Part shown: positions 41,412 through 48,641 of the stretch, one piece after another
Position numbering within the stretch: position 1 is the stretch's first letter
Layout of the letters: the number at the start of each line of letters is the position of its first letter
Assembly: GCA_041687755.1 (NCBI GenBank)
Contig: JBDNJM010000067.1
Location: 1 to 48,641, forward strand
Source of the DNA: JBDNJM01 sp041687755
GTDB taxonomy: Bacteria; Planctomycetota; UBA1135; GCA-002686595
DNA length: 48,641 nucleotides
Reading direction: 5' to 3'
The notes under the pieces: generated by a model
What the model was told of the DNA's origin: nothing
Seen by the model: only the letters and a program-made list of their open reading frames with translations
The model's database searches: none
Position numbers and translations under genes: made by a program

Positions 41412-42779
41412 TCAGGGCTGGGGCGTTGGACTGAGTTGCTCGCCGCCGACGGGGTGAACGTGGACCTGAGACCCGACTTCGCGGGCCAAGATGAACATGA
41501 ACTCGCCCGGTTGCAGGGCGTAGGTGCCCAAGCTGGCCAGGTCTCCGCCGGCGCTCAGTTCGAGGTCGTGGACGCCGGGGGCGACGGGCACGAGGGCGGC
41601 CTGGAAGGTGTGCGGCAAGGTCAGCCAGGAGCGCAGGTCGGCGCGCTCCATGACAAGCGTGAACAGGTCAATCAGCGCCGCCGCGCCGGCGCCGTGCTCG
41701 TCCTCGACCTGGTTGCGGATGGCGAGGCGCCCGGCGTTGCGGGCGACGCTGCGGATGGCGACGGCCGTGAGCCGGTCCTCGAGGTTTTGGATGGCGACGG
41801 CGGCGACGTCTTCGATCACGTGAGTGCGGTGGCGGGTGCCGTCAACGCGCAGCTCGAGGGCATCCACCGCGGCGCCACGGACGACGTAGTCGGGGGAGGC
41901 CAAGGACACAATCCCGCCGGGGGTCGGGAAGGCGATTGAGCGCTCGACCTTGTACGGCGCAGAACCGGCGCCCGCGAACACCACGATCCAGGCAGGCGGC
42001 CCCTCGATGTCGGGCAACTCGAGCGCGCGGAACTGCTGCACCTGGGAGGCCACGTCGTCGCGGCCGGTGAACTCCACGATCCAGCGCGCCGCAGGGCCGG
42101 CAAGGCCAAGCCCGACGCCCTTGTCCAGCATGCGTCGGAGGTCAATCAAGGCGTCGTCGTAGTCGGCGTCAAGCAGGTAGCAGACGGCGGACAGGAAGTG
42201 CCCGAGCCCGCCGGCCGCGTAGCTCGTGTCGTACAGATCTTCCTCGTTCTCGAGCAGCTGGTTCGCGCGGCGCGCCTCGACGCGCGTGGACTCCAGGTTG
42301 CCCTGGCCGAGGTAGGCCAGGCCGAGCGCCGCGTGGGCATAGACCCGCTCGAAGCCCTCGCCCTCGTAGGAGCCGACGCGGTCGTTCAGGAGCAGGCTGC
42401 CGAGCATCTCGACGCCGCCGCTGACCGAGAGCGGTCCGCGGTCGGCCAGCTCGTCGGAAATCGAGGCGGCGCGGCTCAGCTCCTGGATGGCCCGCTCCCA
42501 GTCACCGGCGACGAGCGCGACCATGCCGGCCTCGGCTCCGGACAGGAACGTCGAGTCGGTGCGGCTCTTGTCCGAGAAGGCCTCGATCGCCGGCTGGAAG
42601 TTGCCCGCCTCGAAGTCGGCCAGGGCGCCGCCGACCCGCTCGCCGTAACTGGCGCAGGAGGCCAGGCCCGCGGCCGCAAGGCCCGCAAGCCACGTCGTGG
42701 CGTGGACCTGCGAACTGCTCCGCACGGTCGCCTGGCGGGCGCTCGGGGAGGATGAACGGGTTCGGGCTCGAGCGGTCAT
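41412..42779 (-). CDS. COG3014-like lipoprotein with TPR-type helices
   Basis: 455 residues from the ATG at 42779 (an earlier ATG at 42821 would lengthen a basic leader). The lipobox is GLAAAGLASC, Cys about residue 42, after a long n-region. Residues 45-250 are TPR-like (FEAGNFQPAIEAFSDKSRTD, AGDWERAIQELSRAASISDE, AHAALGLAYLGQGNLESTRV, LDADYDDALIDLRRMLD). The C-terminal half is beta-rich and has WIVVFAGAGSAPYKVERSIA, typical of the COG3014 family. Such proteins are encoded beside lpoB and ycfL in Vibrio and Shewanella relatives, so a role with PBP activation is likely. It is first in the unit and divergent from mutS. Confidence 0.8.
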   Translation of the reverse strand: MTARARTRSSSPSARQATVRSSSQVHATTWLAGLAAAGLASCASYGERVGGALADFEAGNFQPAIEAFSDKSRTDSTFLSGAEAGMVALVAGDWERAIQELSRAASISDELADRGPLSVSGGVEMLGSLLLNDRVGSYEGEGFERVYAHAALGLAYLGQGNLESTRVEARRANQLLENEEDLYDTSYAAGGLGHFLSAVCYLLDADYDDALIDLRRMLDKGVGLGLAGPAARWIVEFTGRDDVASQVQQFRALELPDIEGPPAWIVVFAGAGSAPYKVERSIAFPTPGGIVSLASPDYVVRGAAVDALELRVDGTRHRTHVIEDVAAVAIQNLEDRLTAVAIRSVARNAGRLAIRNQVEDEHGAGAAALIDLFTLVMERADLRSWLTLPHTFQAALVPVAPGVHDLELSAGGDLASLGTYALQPGEFMFILAREVGSQVHVHPVGGEQLSPTPQP

Positions 42780-42916
42780 GGATGAGGGCCCCCTGGGCCC
42801 CAGGGAGTGTGCGTCAGGCAAGCGAAAACCATTCCATGAAAACGCTGCGGCCCCCAGAGGCGCGAACCGGCCGCGGCCTGGGGGTGTCGGCCACCGCCCG
42901 CTAGACTCCCCGTCCC

Positions 42917-45781
42917 ATGACGCCCCCCCCTCCCCCCCGGCGACGCGCGCCGAATCTGTCCTCCGACGCGGACACGGACTCCACCGCGAAGGTCAGCGCA
43001 CCGGCCACTTCCCCGCAGAGCGGTCCCTCCAAGACCGCTTCCCCTGAGAAGGGAGCCACCGAGCCGGGCGCAGGTGCCAAGGGCAAGGGCGGCACCGCCG
43101 GTCGCGCCAAGACTCCGATGATGGAGCAGTTTTGGCGCGCCAAGGACGAGCAGCCCGACGCGATTCTGTTCTTCCGGATGGGCGACTTCTACGAGATGTT
43201 CGGCGAGGACGCCGTCGTCGTGTCGCGCGAGCTGGGCATCACTCTGACCCAGCGCGACAAGGGGCCCAACGCGATGCCGATGGCCGGCGTCCCGGTGCGC
43301 GCCGCCGAGGGACACCTGCTGCGGCTGGTGCGCAAGGGCTTCCGGGTCGCGATTTGCGAGCAGCTGACCGACCCCAAGGCCAGCAAGGGCATCGTCGAGC
43401 GCGGCATCGTGCGGGTCGTCACCGCGGGCACGATCACCGAGGAGGACGCGCTCGACGCGCGCGCCTCGAACTACCTGGCGTGCGCCAGCGTCGGAGCGAA
43501 GCGCGCCGGGCTCGTATGGGTCGACCTTTCCACGGGTCGCCTGCACGCGTCGGAGTGTGAGATCGCCAAGCTGCCCGACGAGCTGTCGCGCATCGCGCCC
43601 GCCGAGGTGCTGCTGTCGAGCGGGCTCGCGGCGGAGCGACCGGAGCTGTGGGTGGAGCTCGAGCGCGCGCTTGGCAATGCCGGCATCACCGAACGCGAGC
43701 CCTGGCGCTTCGAGCGCGAGGCGATGGCGCGCGCGGCGAAGCGCCAGTTCAAGGTCAAGACGCTCGAAGGCTTCGGCATCGAGGACAAGAGCGAGATCGT
43801 CCCCGCCGTCGGCGCCTGCATCGAGTACCTCGAAGAGACCCAGAAGACCGCCTGCGAGCATGTGCGCCGCATCGAGCGTGTCGAGCCCGGGCGCTTCCTC
43901 GTTCTGGACCGCGCGACGCGCGGCTGCCTCGAGCTGGTCGAGACCCAGCGCGGTGCGCGCCGCGAGGGCACGCTGCTGGACGGCCTCGACACGACCCGCA
44001 CCGCGATGGGCGGCCGCCTGCTGCGCGAGTGGGTGCTCGAGCCGCTGTGCGAGGTCGATCCGATCCTGCACCGCCAGCGCGGGGTCGCCGAGCTCGTCGA
44101 GCAGCCCTTCGTGCGCGAGGAGCTGCGCTCGATCTTGAGCGAAGTGCGCGACCTCGAGCGTCTGACCGCCAAGATTTCCACCGGACGCGTGAACGCGCGC
44201 GACCTGGTCGCTCTGGGCCAGTCTCTCGCGCAGGTCCCGATGCTCAAGCAGCACCTCGCCGACCGCTACAGCGCGATCCTGCCCGAGCTCGACGCGCAGC
44301 TCGACCCGCTGACCGACGTGACCGAGCGCATCGGGACCACGCTGGTGGACGAGCCGCCGCTCACGATCAAGGAAGGTGGCGTCGTGCGCTCCGGCTTCCA
44401 CACGGAACTCGACGAGCTGCGCCAGATCGCCGGCGACGGCAAGACCTGGATGGCGAAGTTCCAGGCCGACGAGTCCGTGCGCGCGGGCAATCCCGGCCTC
44501 AAGATCGGCTTCAACAGCGTGTTCGGATACTTCCTCGAGGTGCCGCGCGGCCAGGTCGACAAGGTCCCGGACACCTACATCCGCAAGCAGACGATCAAGA
44601 CCGCCGAGCGCTACATCACGCCCGAGCTGAAGGAGTTCGAGCAGAAAGTCCTCAAGGCCGAAGACCTCGCCAAGGACCTCGAGTACGGCATCTTCAACGA
44701 GCTGCGGGATGAGCTGTCCGACGCCGTCGGGCGCATCCTCGACACCGCGCGGGCGGTCGCGACCGTCGACTGCCTCGCCTCGCTGGCCGAGACCGCCGCC
44801 CAAAACCGCTATGTCGCGCCCGCCATCGACGACTCAGGCGAGCTCGAGATTCTCGAGGGCCGCCACCCGGTGATCGAGCGCTCGGCCGCGTGCGACTCGT
44901 TCGTGCCCAACGACACGCGGCTCGACGGCGAGCAGCGCTCGCTCGCGCTGCTGACCGGCCCGAACATGGCCGGTAAGTCGACCTACATTCGGCAGATCGC
45001 GCTGATTGTCCTGATGGCCCAAATGGGCTCATTCGTGCCCGCGGACTCGGCGCGCATCGGCATCACCGATCGCATCTTCACGCGCGTCGGGTCCGGCGAC
45101 GACATCAGCCGGGGCGAGTCGACCTTCATGGTCGAGATGGTCGAGATCGCGAACATCCTGAACAACGCGACGGCGCGCTCGCTGGTCGTGCTCGACGAGG
45201 TCGGCCGCGGGACCTCGACCTTCGACGGGCTGGCGCTCGCCTGGGCGATCGTGGAGCACGTGCACGGTCAGGTCGGCGCGCGGACCCTGTTCGCCACGCA
45301 CTACCACCAGCTGACCGAGCTGGCGGAGCGCCTGAAGGGCGTGCACAACCTCTCGGTCGCGGTGCGCGAGTGGGAGGACGAGATCGTGTTCCTGCACAAG
45401 ATCGTCGAGGGCGGCACCGACCGCTCGTACGGCATCCACGTCGCGCGGCTCGCCGGTGTGCCGCCCGAGGTGCTCAGTCGCGCGAAGGCCGTGCTGGCCG
45501 AAATCGAGGGCGAGTCCGAGCACCTGGCGCCGCGCATCGCCGGGAGCGCCTCCCCGGTGGCTGAGGCGCAGATCGCCGAGGCGCCGGTATCCGGGCCCGC
45601 GTCCACGCCGGCGGAGTCTGCCAGCGAAGCGCGGCCCACGCCCTCGAACGAGCCACAGCAGCTCGCGCTGTTCGCCGCCGAGCCGAGCCGCGTCGAGCGC
45701 GAGCTCGCCGCGCTCGATCCGGACAGCATGACGCCGATGGAGGCGCTGCTCGCGATCCAGCGCCTCAAGGCGCAACTCTGA
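42917..45781 (+). CDS. mutS: DNA mismatch repair protein MutS
   Basis: 954 residues. Recognises base mismatches and starts repair with MutL. A low-complexity Pro/Ala/Lys leader of about 65 residues precedes the normal start region TPMMEQFWRAKDEQPDAILF; translation from the ATG at 43118 would lose the conserved TP, so the 42917 start is kept. The mismatch-contact motif FFRMGDFYEMF is present (Phe and Glu wedge). The ATPase has Walker A TGPNMAGKSTYIRQIA near 681-690, VGSGDDISRGESTFMVEM, the D-loop VVLDEVGRGTSTFDGLA and TLFATHYHQLTEL. The end PMEALLAIQRLKAQL is the usual tetramerisation tail. No mutL is nearby. Confidence 0.96.
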   Translation: MTPPPPPRRRAPNLSSDADTDSTAKVSAPATSPQSGPSKTASPEKGATEPGAGAKGKGGTAGRAKTPMMEQFWRAKDEQPDAILFFRMGDFYEMFGEDAVVVSRELGITLTQRDKGPNAMPMAGVPVRAAEGHLLRLVRKGFRVAICEQLTDPKASKGIVERGIVRVVTAGTITEEDALDARASNYLACASVGAKRAGLVWVDLSTGRLHASECEIAKLPDELSRIAPAEVLLSSGLAAERPELWVELERALGNAGITEREPWRFEREAMARAAKRQFKVKTLEGFGIEDKSEIVPAVGACIEYLEETQKTACEHVRRIERVEPGRFLVLDRATRGCLELVETQRGARREGTLLDGLDTTRTAMGGRLLREWVLEPLCEVDPILHRQRGVAELVEQPFVREELRSILSEVRDLERLTAKISTGRVNARDLVALGQSLAQVPMLKQHLADRYSAILPELDAQLDPLTDVTERIGTTLVDEPPLTIKEGGVVRSGFHTELDELRQIAGDGKTWMAKFQADESVRAGNPGLKIGFNSVFGYFLEVPRGQVDKVPDTYIRKQTIKTAERYITPELKEFEQKVLKAEDLAKDLEYGIFNELRDELSDAVGRILDTARAVATVDCLASLAETAAQNRYVAPAIDDSGELEILEGRHPVIERSAACDSFVPNDTRLDGEQRSLALLTGPNMAGKSTYIRQIALIVLMAQMGSFVPADSARIGITDRIFTRVGSGDDISRGESTFMVEMVEIANILNNATARSLVVLDEVGRGTSTFDGLALAWAIVEHVHGQVGARTLFATHYHQLTELAERLKGVHNLSVAVREWEDEIVFLHKIVEGGTDRSYGIHVARLAGVPPEVLSRAKAVLAEIEGESEHLAPRIAGSASPVAEAQIAEAPVSGPASTPAESASEARPTPSNEPQQLALFAAEPSRVERELAALDPDSMTPMEALLAIQRLKAQL

Positions 45782-45819
45782 CGCCTCAGGGGACGCGTGC
45801 GGCTCGCTAGACTGGCCGG

Positions 45820-48594
45820 ATGCCCTCGCCCCTCCTGCGCAACGCCGCGCTCGTCGCTCTCGGAATTGGCTGCGGAGCCTGCTCCCGCGGAGCCGACCTG
45901 CAGACCTCCGAGGACTCCTCGAACGCTTCCGCCGACCCGGCGGGAACGCCGGTCAGCACGAACAGGGTGTTGTGGCTCACCTATCTGAATGTGGACGCCG
46001 GCGAGCCGGCCGCGTGCTTCGACGAGGCCGGCCGGCTCTGGGTCGCCTGGCTCCAACTCAACGGCGAGCGCCCAAGCCTCAAGTTCGCCTGCGTCGGGCT
46101 CGGCGCGGCGGATGCCGAGCTGCATGACTCCCCTATCCTGGCCCGCGGCACGCTCGCCCCGACGGCACCCGGACTCGGGCGCCCCTGCCTGATGCCCGCC
46201 TCGGGCGGAGTCGTCGCGGCCTGGGAAACGCGCGAAGAAGGCCGCCAGCGCCTGCAGGCTCGCACGCTCGAGTTCACGGCTGACCGCGTGGAGCTCGGGC
46301 CCCTCGAGCCCATCGCGGACGGTGGCCTGGAGCCCGCCGGGGTCGGCCTGGACGACGGCCGCGTGGCGCTGGTCTGGCAGGCGCGCGCCGGTGACGCCTA
46401 CGACGTGTTCACCAGCGTGCGCGACGCCGGCGGCTGGTCCGAGCCGCTCAACGCGAGCTCAACCGACCTCGACGAGTGGGCCCCGGCACTGGCCGCTGGA
46501 CCGGGCGGCACCTTCTGGATCACCTGGGACGTGTTCGTGGACGGCTCGTTCGACGTCGTGCTGCACGGACCCCACGGCGGTCCCGATCTCGCCACCGGCC
46601 GGCGCGCGTTCGCCGGCCCGCGCTACAGCGCTTTCGCGCGCCCCGCCGTGGACGACCGCGGCCGCGTGTGGGTCGCGTGCGAAACGGCCCCCGACTTCGG
46701 CCACGGCGGCTCCCTGCGCGCGCCGCGCCGCACGGAACTCGTGTGCTTCGACGGGGACCAGCGCTTCGCCGCCCGCCTGCCGCTGCCCGAGGACGCCGAC
46801 CACCAGCTGCCGCGCCTCGCCGCCACGCCCGACGGCCTGGTGCTCGCGACGCGCACCAGCGCCGAGCCCGGCGGCCGACCGGACGAGGAATCGCGGCAGG
46901 CGCTGCGCCCGCGCACGTACTCCGCCTGGGGCACGCACTTGCACGGCCTCGGAGCTGACTCGCCCGAATCCCAGGAGCTGCGCCGCACCATCGGCGGCAA
47001 CGAAGAGAGCGGCGTGCTGCTGCCGGCGCCCGCCGGGCCCCCGCTGCTCGTGTTCAGCGCCGACGACCGCGTGCGCTTCTTCGGCTCCGTCACGGCCTGG
47101 CGCATGCCGATCGAACGCCCCTGGCGCATCGGCATCGTGCGCACCGAGGTCGCCCCGGGCTGGCCCGAGCTGGGGCCCCCCATTTCTGCCGAGCCCGCGC
47201 CCGGCCCCGACGCCGCGCGCGGCAACGAGACCCCCGTCGACGGCTGGATGTTCGGCGACCTGCACCGCCACAGCCACCTCTCACGCTGCGCCGGCGATCA
47301 GGACGGGCTGCGAGTGGACACCTATCGCTTCGCCCTCGGGCCCGGCGCCCTGGACTTCGTCGCGCTCGCCGACCACTTTCAGCACCTGACGCGCTGGTCT
47401 TGGTGGCGCTCGCTGCGCGACGTCGAGCGCTTCGACATGGCCCCGCGCCTCGTCACGCTCGCCGGCATCGAGCGCAAGATCACCAGCCACGGTCACCAGA
47501 ACCTGATCTATCAGGAGCCACGCGACGCCGAGGGCGACGACCTCGCCTGGAGCCTGGCGCACTCCTCGGTCACGACCGTCAAGCCGCCGCGCGTCACGGC
47601 GATTCCGCACATGACGACGTCGGAGAACAACACGTTCCCGCTCGCCGACCTCGACCTGCGTCTGCACCGCGTCGTCGAGCTGTACCAGGGGCTGCGCGGC
47701 TCCTACGAAGGCACCGGCCTCCCCCACCGCGCCTACGACCAGGTCGAGGGCGCAACGGGCGCGGCCGACCTGCTCAACCCCTCCCATCCCGTCGGCTGGA
47801 TCGGCTCGACCGACCACAGCGAGAGCGGCGACGGCGTGGCCGTCCTGCGCACGAGCGACCGCAGCCGCGCGGGCGTGCTGCAGGCGCTCATCGCGCGCGC
47901 GACCCTGGCCGCCACCGGCCGCTCGGCCGTCGAGCTGCGCGTGGGCGACCTGCTCGCAGGCCAGGTCGGCCAGCTGGCAGCCGACAGCCCGGTCGAGGTC
48001 GAGATCGTCCGTTCGACCGCACCCGTCGCCTACATCGAGCTGGTCCAGAGCGGCCAGACCGTGCTGCGCGACGCGCCCCCCGGCGACGCGCTGCTCGAGC
48101 GCGTGCAGCTCAGCATGCAGCGCACCGACGCCACGCCCGACAACCCGATCCGCGTCGAGGTTACCGGCGGGCGCTTGGCGAGCCAGCGCATCCGCCACGG
48201 CGAGCGCGAGGGCGTCGGCCTGCGGCAGGTCTCCGAGTCGCAGCTCGAGTTCTGGTCCGGGCCCAACGGCACGGACGTCGTACTGGTGCTGGAGCGCGCG
48301 TCTGCAGAGGCCGAGCTCGGCCTGGATGTGAGCTTCGAGGACAGCTCCGGCAGCGTCCCCATGAGCAGCATCGAGCTCGGCCGCGCGGAACCGATCAAGG
48401 GCCTGCGCCGCCGCCGCGACTTCATTTGGCGCCTGGGCCCTGTGGCGGCCGACTCACGCCCCCCCGGGCCCGAGCGCTTCACGCTGCAAAGCCCCGGCTG
48501 GTCCGAGGGCGACTCGATCTACGCGCGCGTCGTGTTCGAGGACGGCAACGTCGTGTGGACGAGCCCGATCTTCGCGACGAGCATCACGCGCTAA
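45820..48594 (+). CDS. Lipoprotein with N-terminal propeller-like part and C-terminal PHP-like domain
   Basis: 924 residues. A lipoprotein signal (LLRNAALVALGIGCGAC) gives a lipidated Cys near residue 21. Residues about 45-430 show regularly spaced beta segments (RLWVAWLQLNGE, GGVVAAWETREEG, RVALVWQARAGDAYDVFTSV, GGTFWITWDVFVDGSFDVVL), suggesting a sialidase-like propeller. From about residue 475 a PHP/DUF3604-like metal domain begins: MFGDLHRHSHLSRC, then LDFVALADHF, AGIERKITSHGHQNLIYQEP and a late WIGSTDHSESGDG. The histidines and acids are in the expected order for a metallo-phosphoesterase fold. The last 200 residues are beta-rich. Substrate unknown; it may act on phosphorylated or sulfated surface polymers. 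Confidence 0.8.
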   Translation: MPSPLLRNAALVALGIGCGACSRGADLQTSEDSSNASADPAGTPVSTNRVLWLTYLNVDAGEPAACFDEAGRLWVAWLQLNGERPSLKFACVGLGAADAELHDSPILARGTLAPTAPGLGRPCLMPASGGVVAAWETREEGRQRLQARTLEFTADRVELGPLEPIADGGLEPAGVGLDDGRVALVWQARAGDAYDVFTSVRDAGGWSEPLNASSTDLDEWAPALAAGPGGTFWITWDVFVDGSFDVVLHGPHGGPDLATGRRAFAGPRYSAFARPAVDDRGRVWVACETAPDFGHGGSLRAPRRTELVCFDGDQRFAARLPLPEDADHQLPRLAATPDGLVLATRTSAEPGGRPDEESRQALRPRTYSAWGTHLHGLGADSPESQELRRTIGGNEESGVLLPAPAGPPLLVFSADDRVRFFGSVTAWRMPIERPWRIGIVRTEVAPGWPELGPPISAEPAPGPDAARGNETPVDGWMFGDLHRHSHLSRCAGDQDGLRVDTYRFALGPGALDFVALADHFQHLTRWSWWRSLRDVERFDMAPRLVTLAGIERKITSHGHQNLIYQEPRDAEGDDLAWSLAHSSVTTVKPPRVTAIPHMTTSENNTFPLADLDLRLHRVVELYQGLRGSYEGTGLPHRAYDQVEGATGAADLLNPSHPVGWIGSTDHSESGDGVAVLRTSDRSRAGVLQALIARATLAATGRSAVELRVGDLLAGQVGQLAADSPVEVEIVRSTAPVAYIELVQSGQTVLRDAPPGDALLERVQLSMQRTDATPDNPIRVEVTGGRLASQRIRHGEREGVGLRQVSESQLEFWSGPNGTDVVLVLERASAEAELGLDVSFEDSSGSVPMSSIELGRAEPIKGLRRRRDFIWRLGPVAADSRPPGPERFTLQSPGWSEGDSIYARVVFEDGNVVWTSPIFATSITR

Positions 48595-48619
48595 GCGTCA
48601 GGGCGGGGGGAAGGATACG

Positions 48620-48630
48620 GTGCCAGGCAC
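48620..48630. repeat. Short GTGCC-A-GGCAC palindrome at the window end
   Basis: GTGCCAGGCAC followed by GTTTTCACCGG, cut by the window end. Palindromes built on GTGCCxGGCAC with a T-run are widespread intergenic repeats in planctomycetes and related phyla, often near REP-associated transposases. Only one partial copy is visible here. Confidence 0.45.
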
Positions 48631-48641
48631 GTTTTCACCGG

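Noticed and set aside
42776..44803. 675-residue open frame antisense to mutS
   Set aside because: It is a by-product of high-GC codon bias; mutS on the other strand has every family motif, and the antisense frame has none.
1..48641. CRISPR array, prophage or complete restriction/toxin-antitoxin system
   Set aside because: No spaced direct repeats, phage structural genes, methyltransferase motifs or toxin-antitoxin pairs were seen on either strand.

Overview
The window is GC-rich, densely coded chromosomal DNA that looks like a member of the Planctomycetota. The main reasons are the DUF1800/DUF1501 gene pair with a Tat-type signal, several large secreted beta-propeller proteins (VCBS/FG-GAP, ASPIC/UnbV and ELW-DGT types), HEAT-repeat secreted proteins, two damaged ECF sigma factors of the type common in that phylum, and many GTG starts in 4-base overlaps. 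Phylum assignment is an inference from gene content; no rRNA or tRNA gene was found.

Layout. 1-1070: tail of a possible transposase and a broken ECF sigma gene. 1072-7716: a secreted CRTAC1-like propeller protein (minus), then a plus-strand unit of a secreted 605-residue protein carrying four 18-bp repeats, a DUF1800 protein and a Tat-exported DUF1501 protein. 7907-12578: a tightly overlapping unit of an HscC-like Hsp70, a small membrane protein, a membrane-anchored J-domain protein whose HPD motif reads KPD, and diaminopimelate epimerase. 12591-13869: TetR repressor, a palindromic operator candidate and a DM13 lipoprotein. 13921-19898 (minus): radical SAM protein, PPK2, zwf, pgl, gnd and a small membrane protein, which together are the oxidative pentose phosphate branch plus a polyphosphate kinase in one run. 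20077-22777: YheT-like hydrolase, MIP18/SufT-like protein, VOC protein and a WYL regulator. 22989-28025 (minus): HEAT-repeat protein and a 1327-residue secreted FG-GAP protein.

28200-30850 is the most disturbed and least explained stretch. It holds a decayed second copy of the WYL regulator, an uncharacterised two-gene unit (139 and 459 residues, translationally coupled), and an ECF sigma region-2 remnant joined in frame to the first of these genes. 31526-34415: an AhpD-like peroxidase-related protein, then pckA and a TPR protein. 34640-35274: a possible structured leader RNA, a 59-residue Cys/His protein and a very strong terminator. 35710-35861: a 152-bp MITE-like element. 35938-36891: a GalE-type sugar-nucleotide epimerase. 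37384-39988: one long ELW-DGT-repeat exported protein gene broken by two stops and about five frameshifts. 40260-42779: a COG3014-YcfL-LpoB lipoprotein cassette. 42917-48594: mutS and a lipoprotein with a PHP-like domain.

No CRISPR array, prophage, complete insertion sequence or classical defence system was seen. The strongest leads are the unknown pair at 28.7-30.5 kb, the leader-RNA/small-protein locus at 34.6-35.3 kb, the Hsp70/KPD J-protein unit, and the LpoB cassette outside Proteobacteria.
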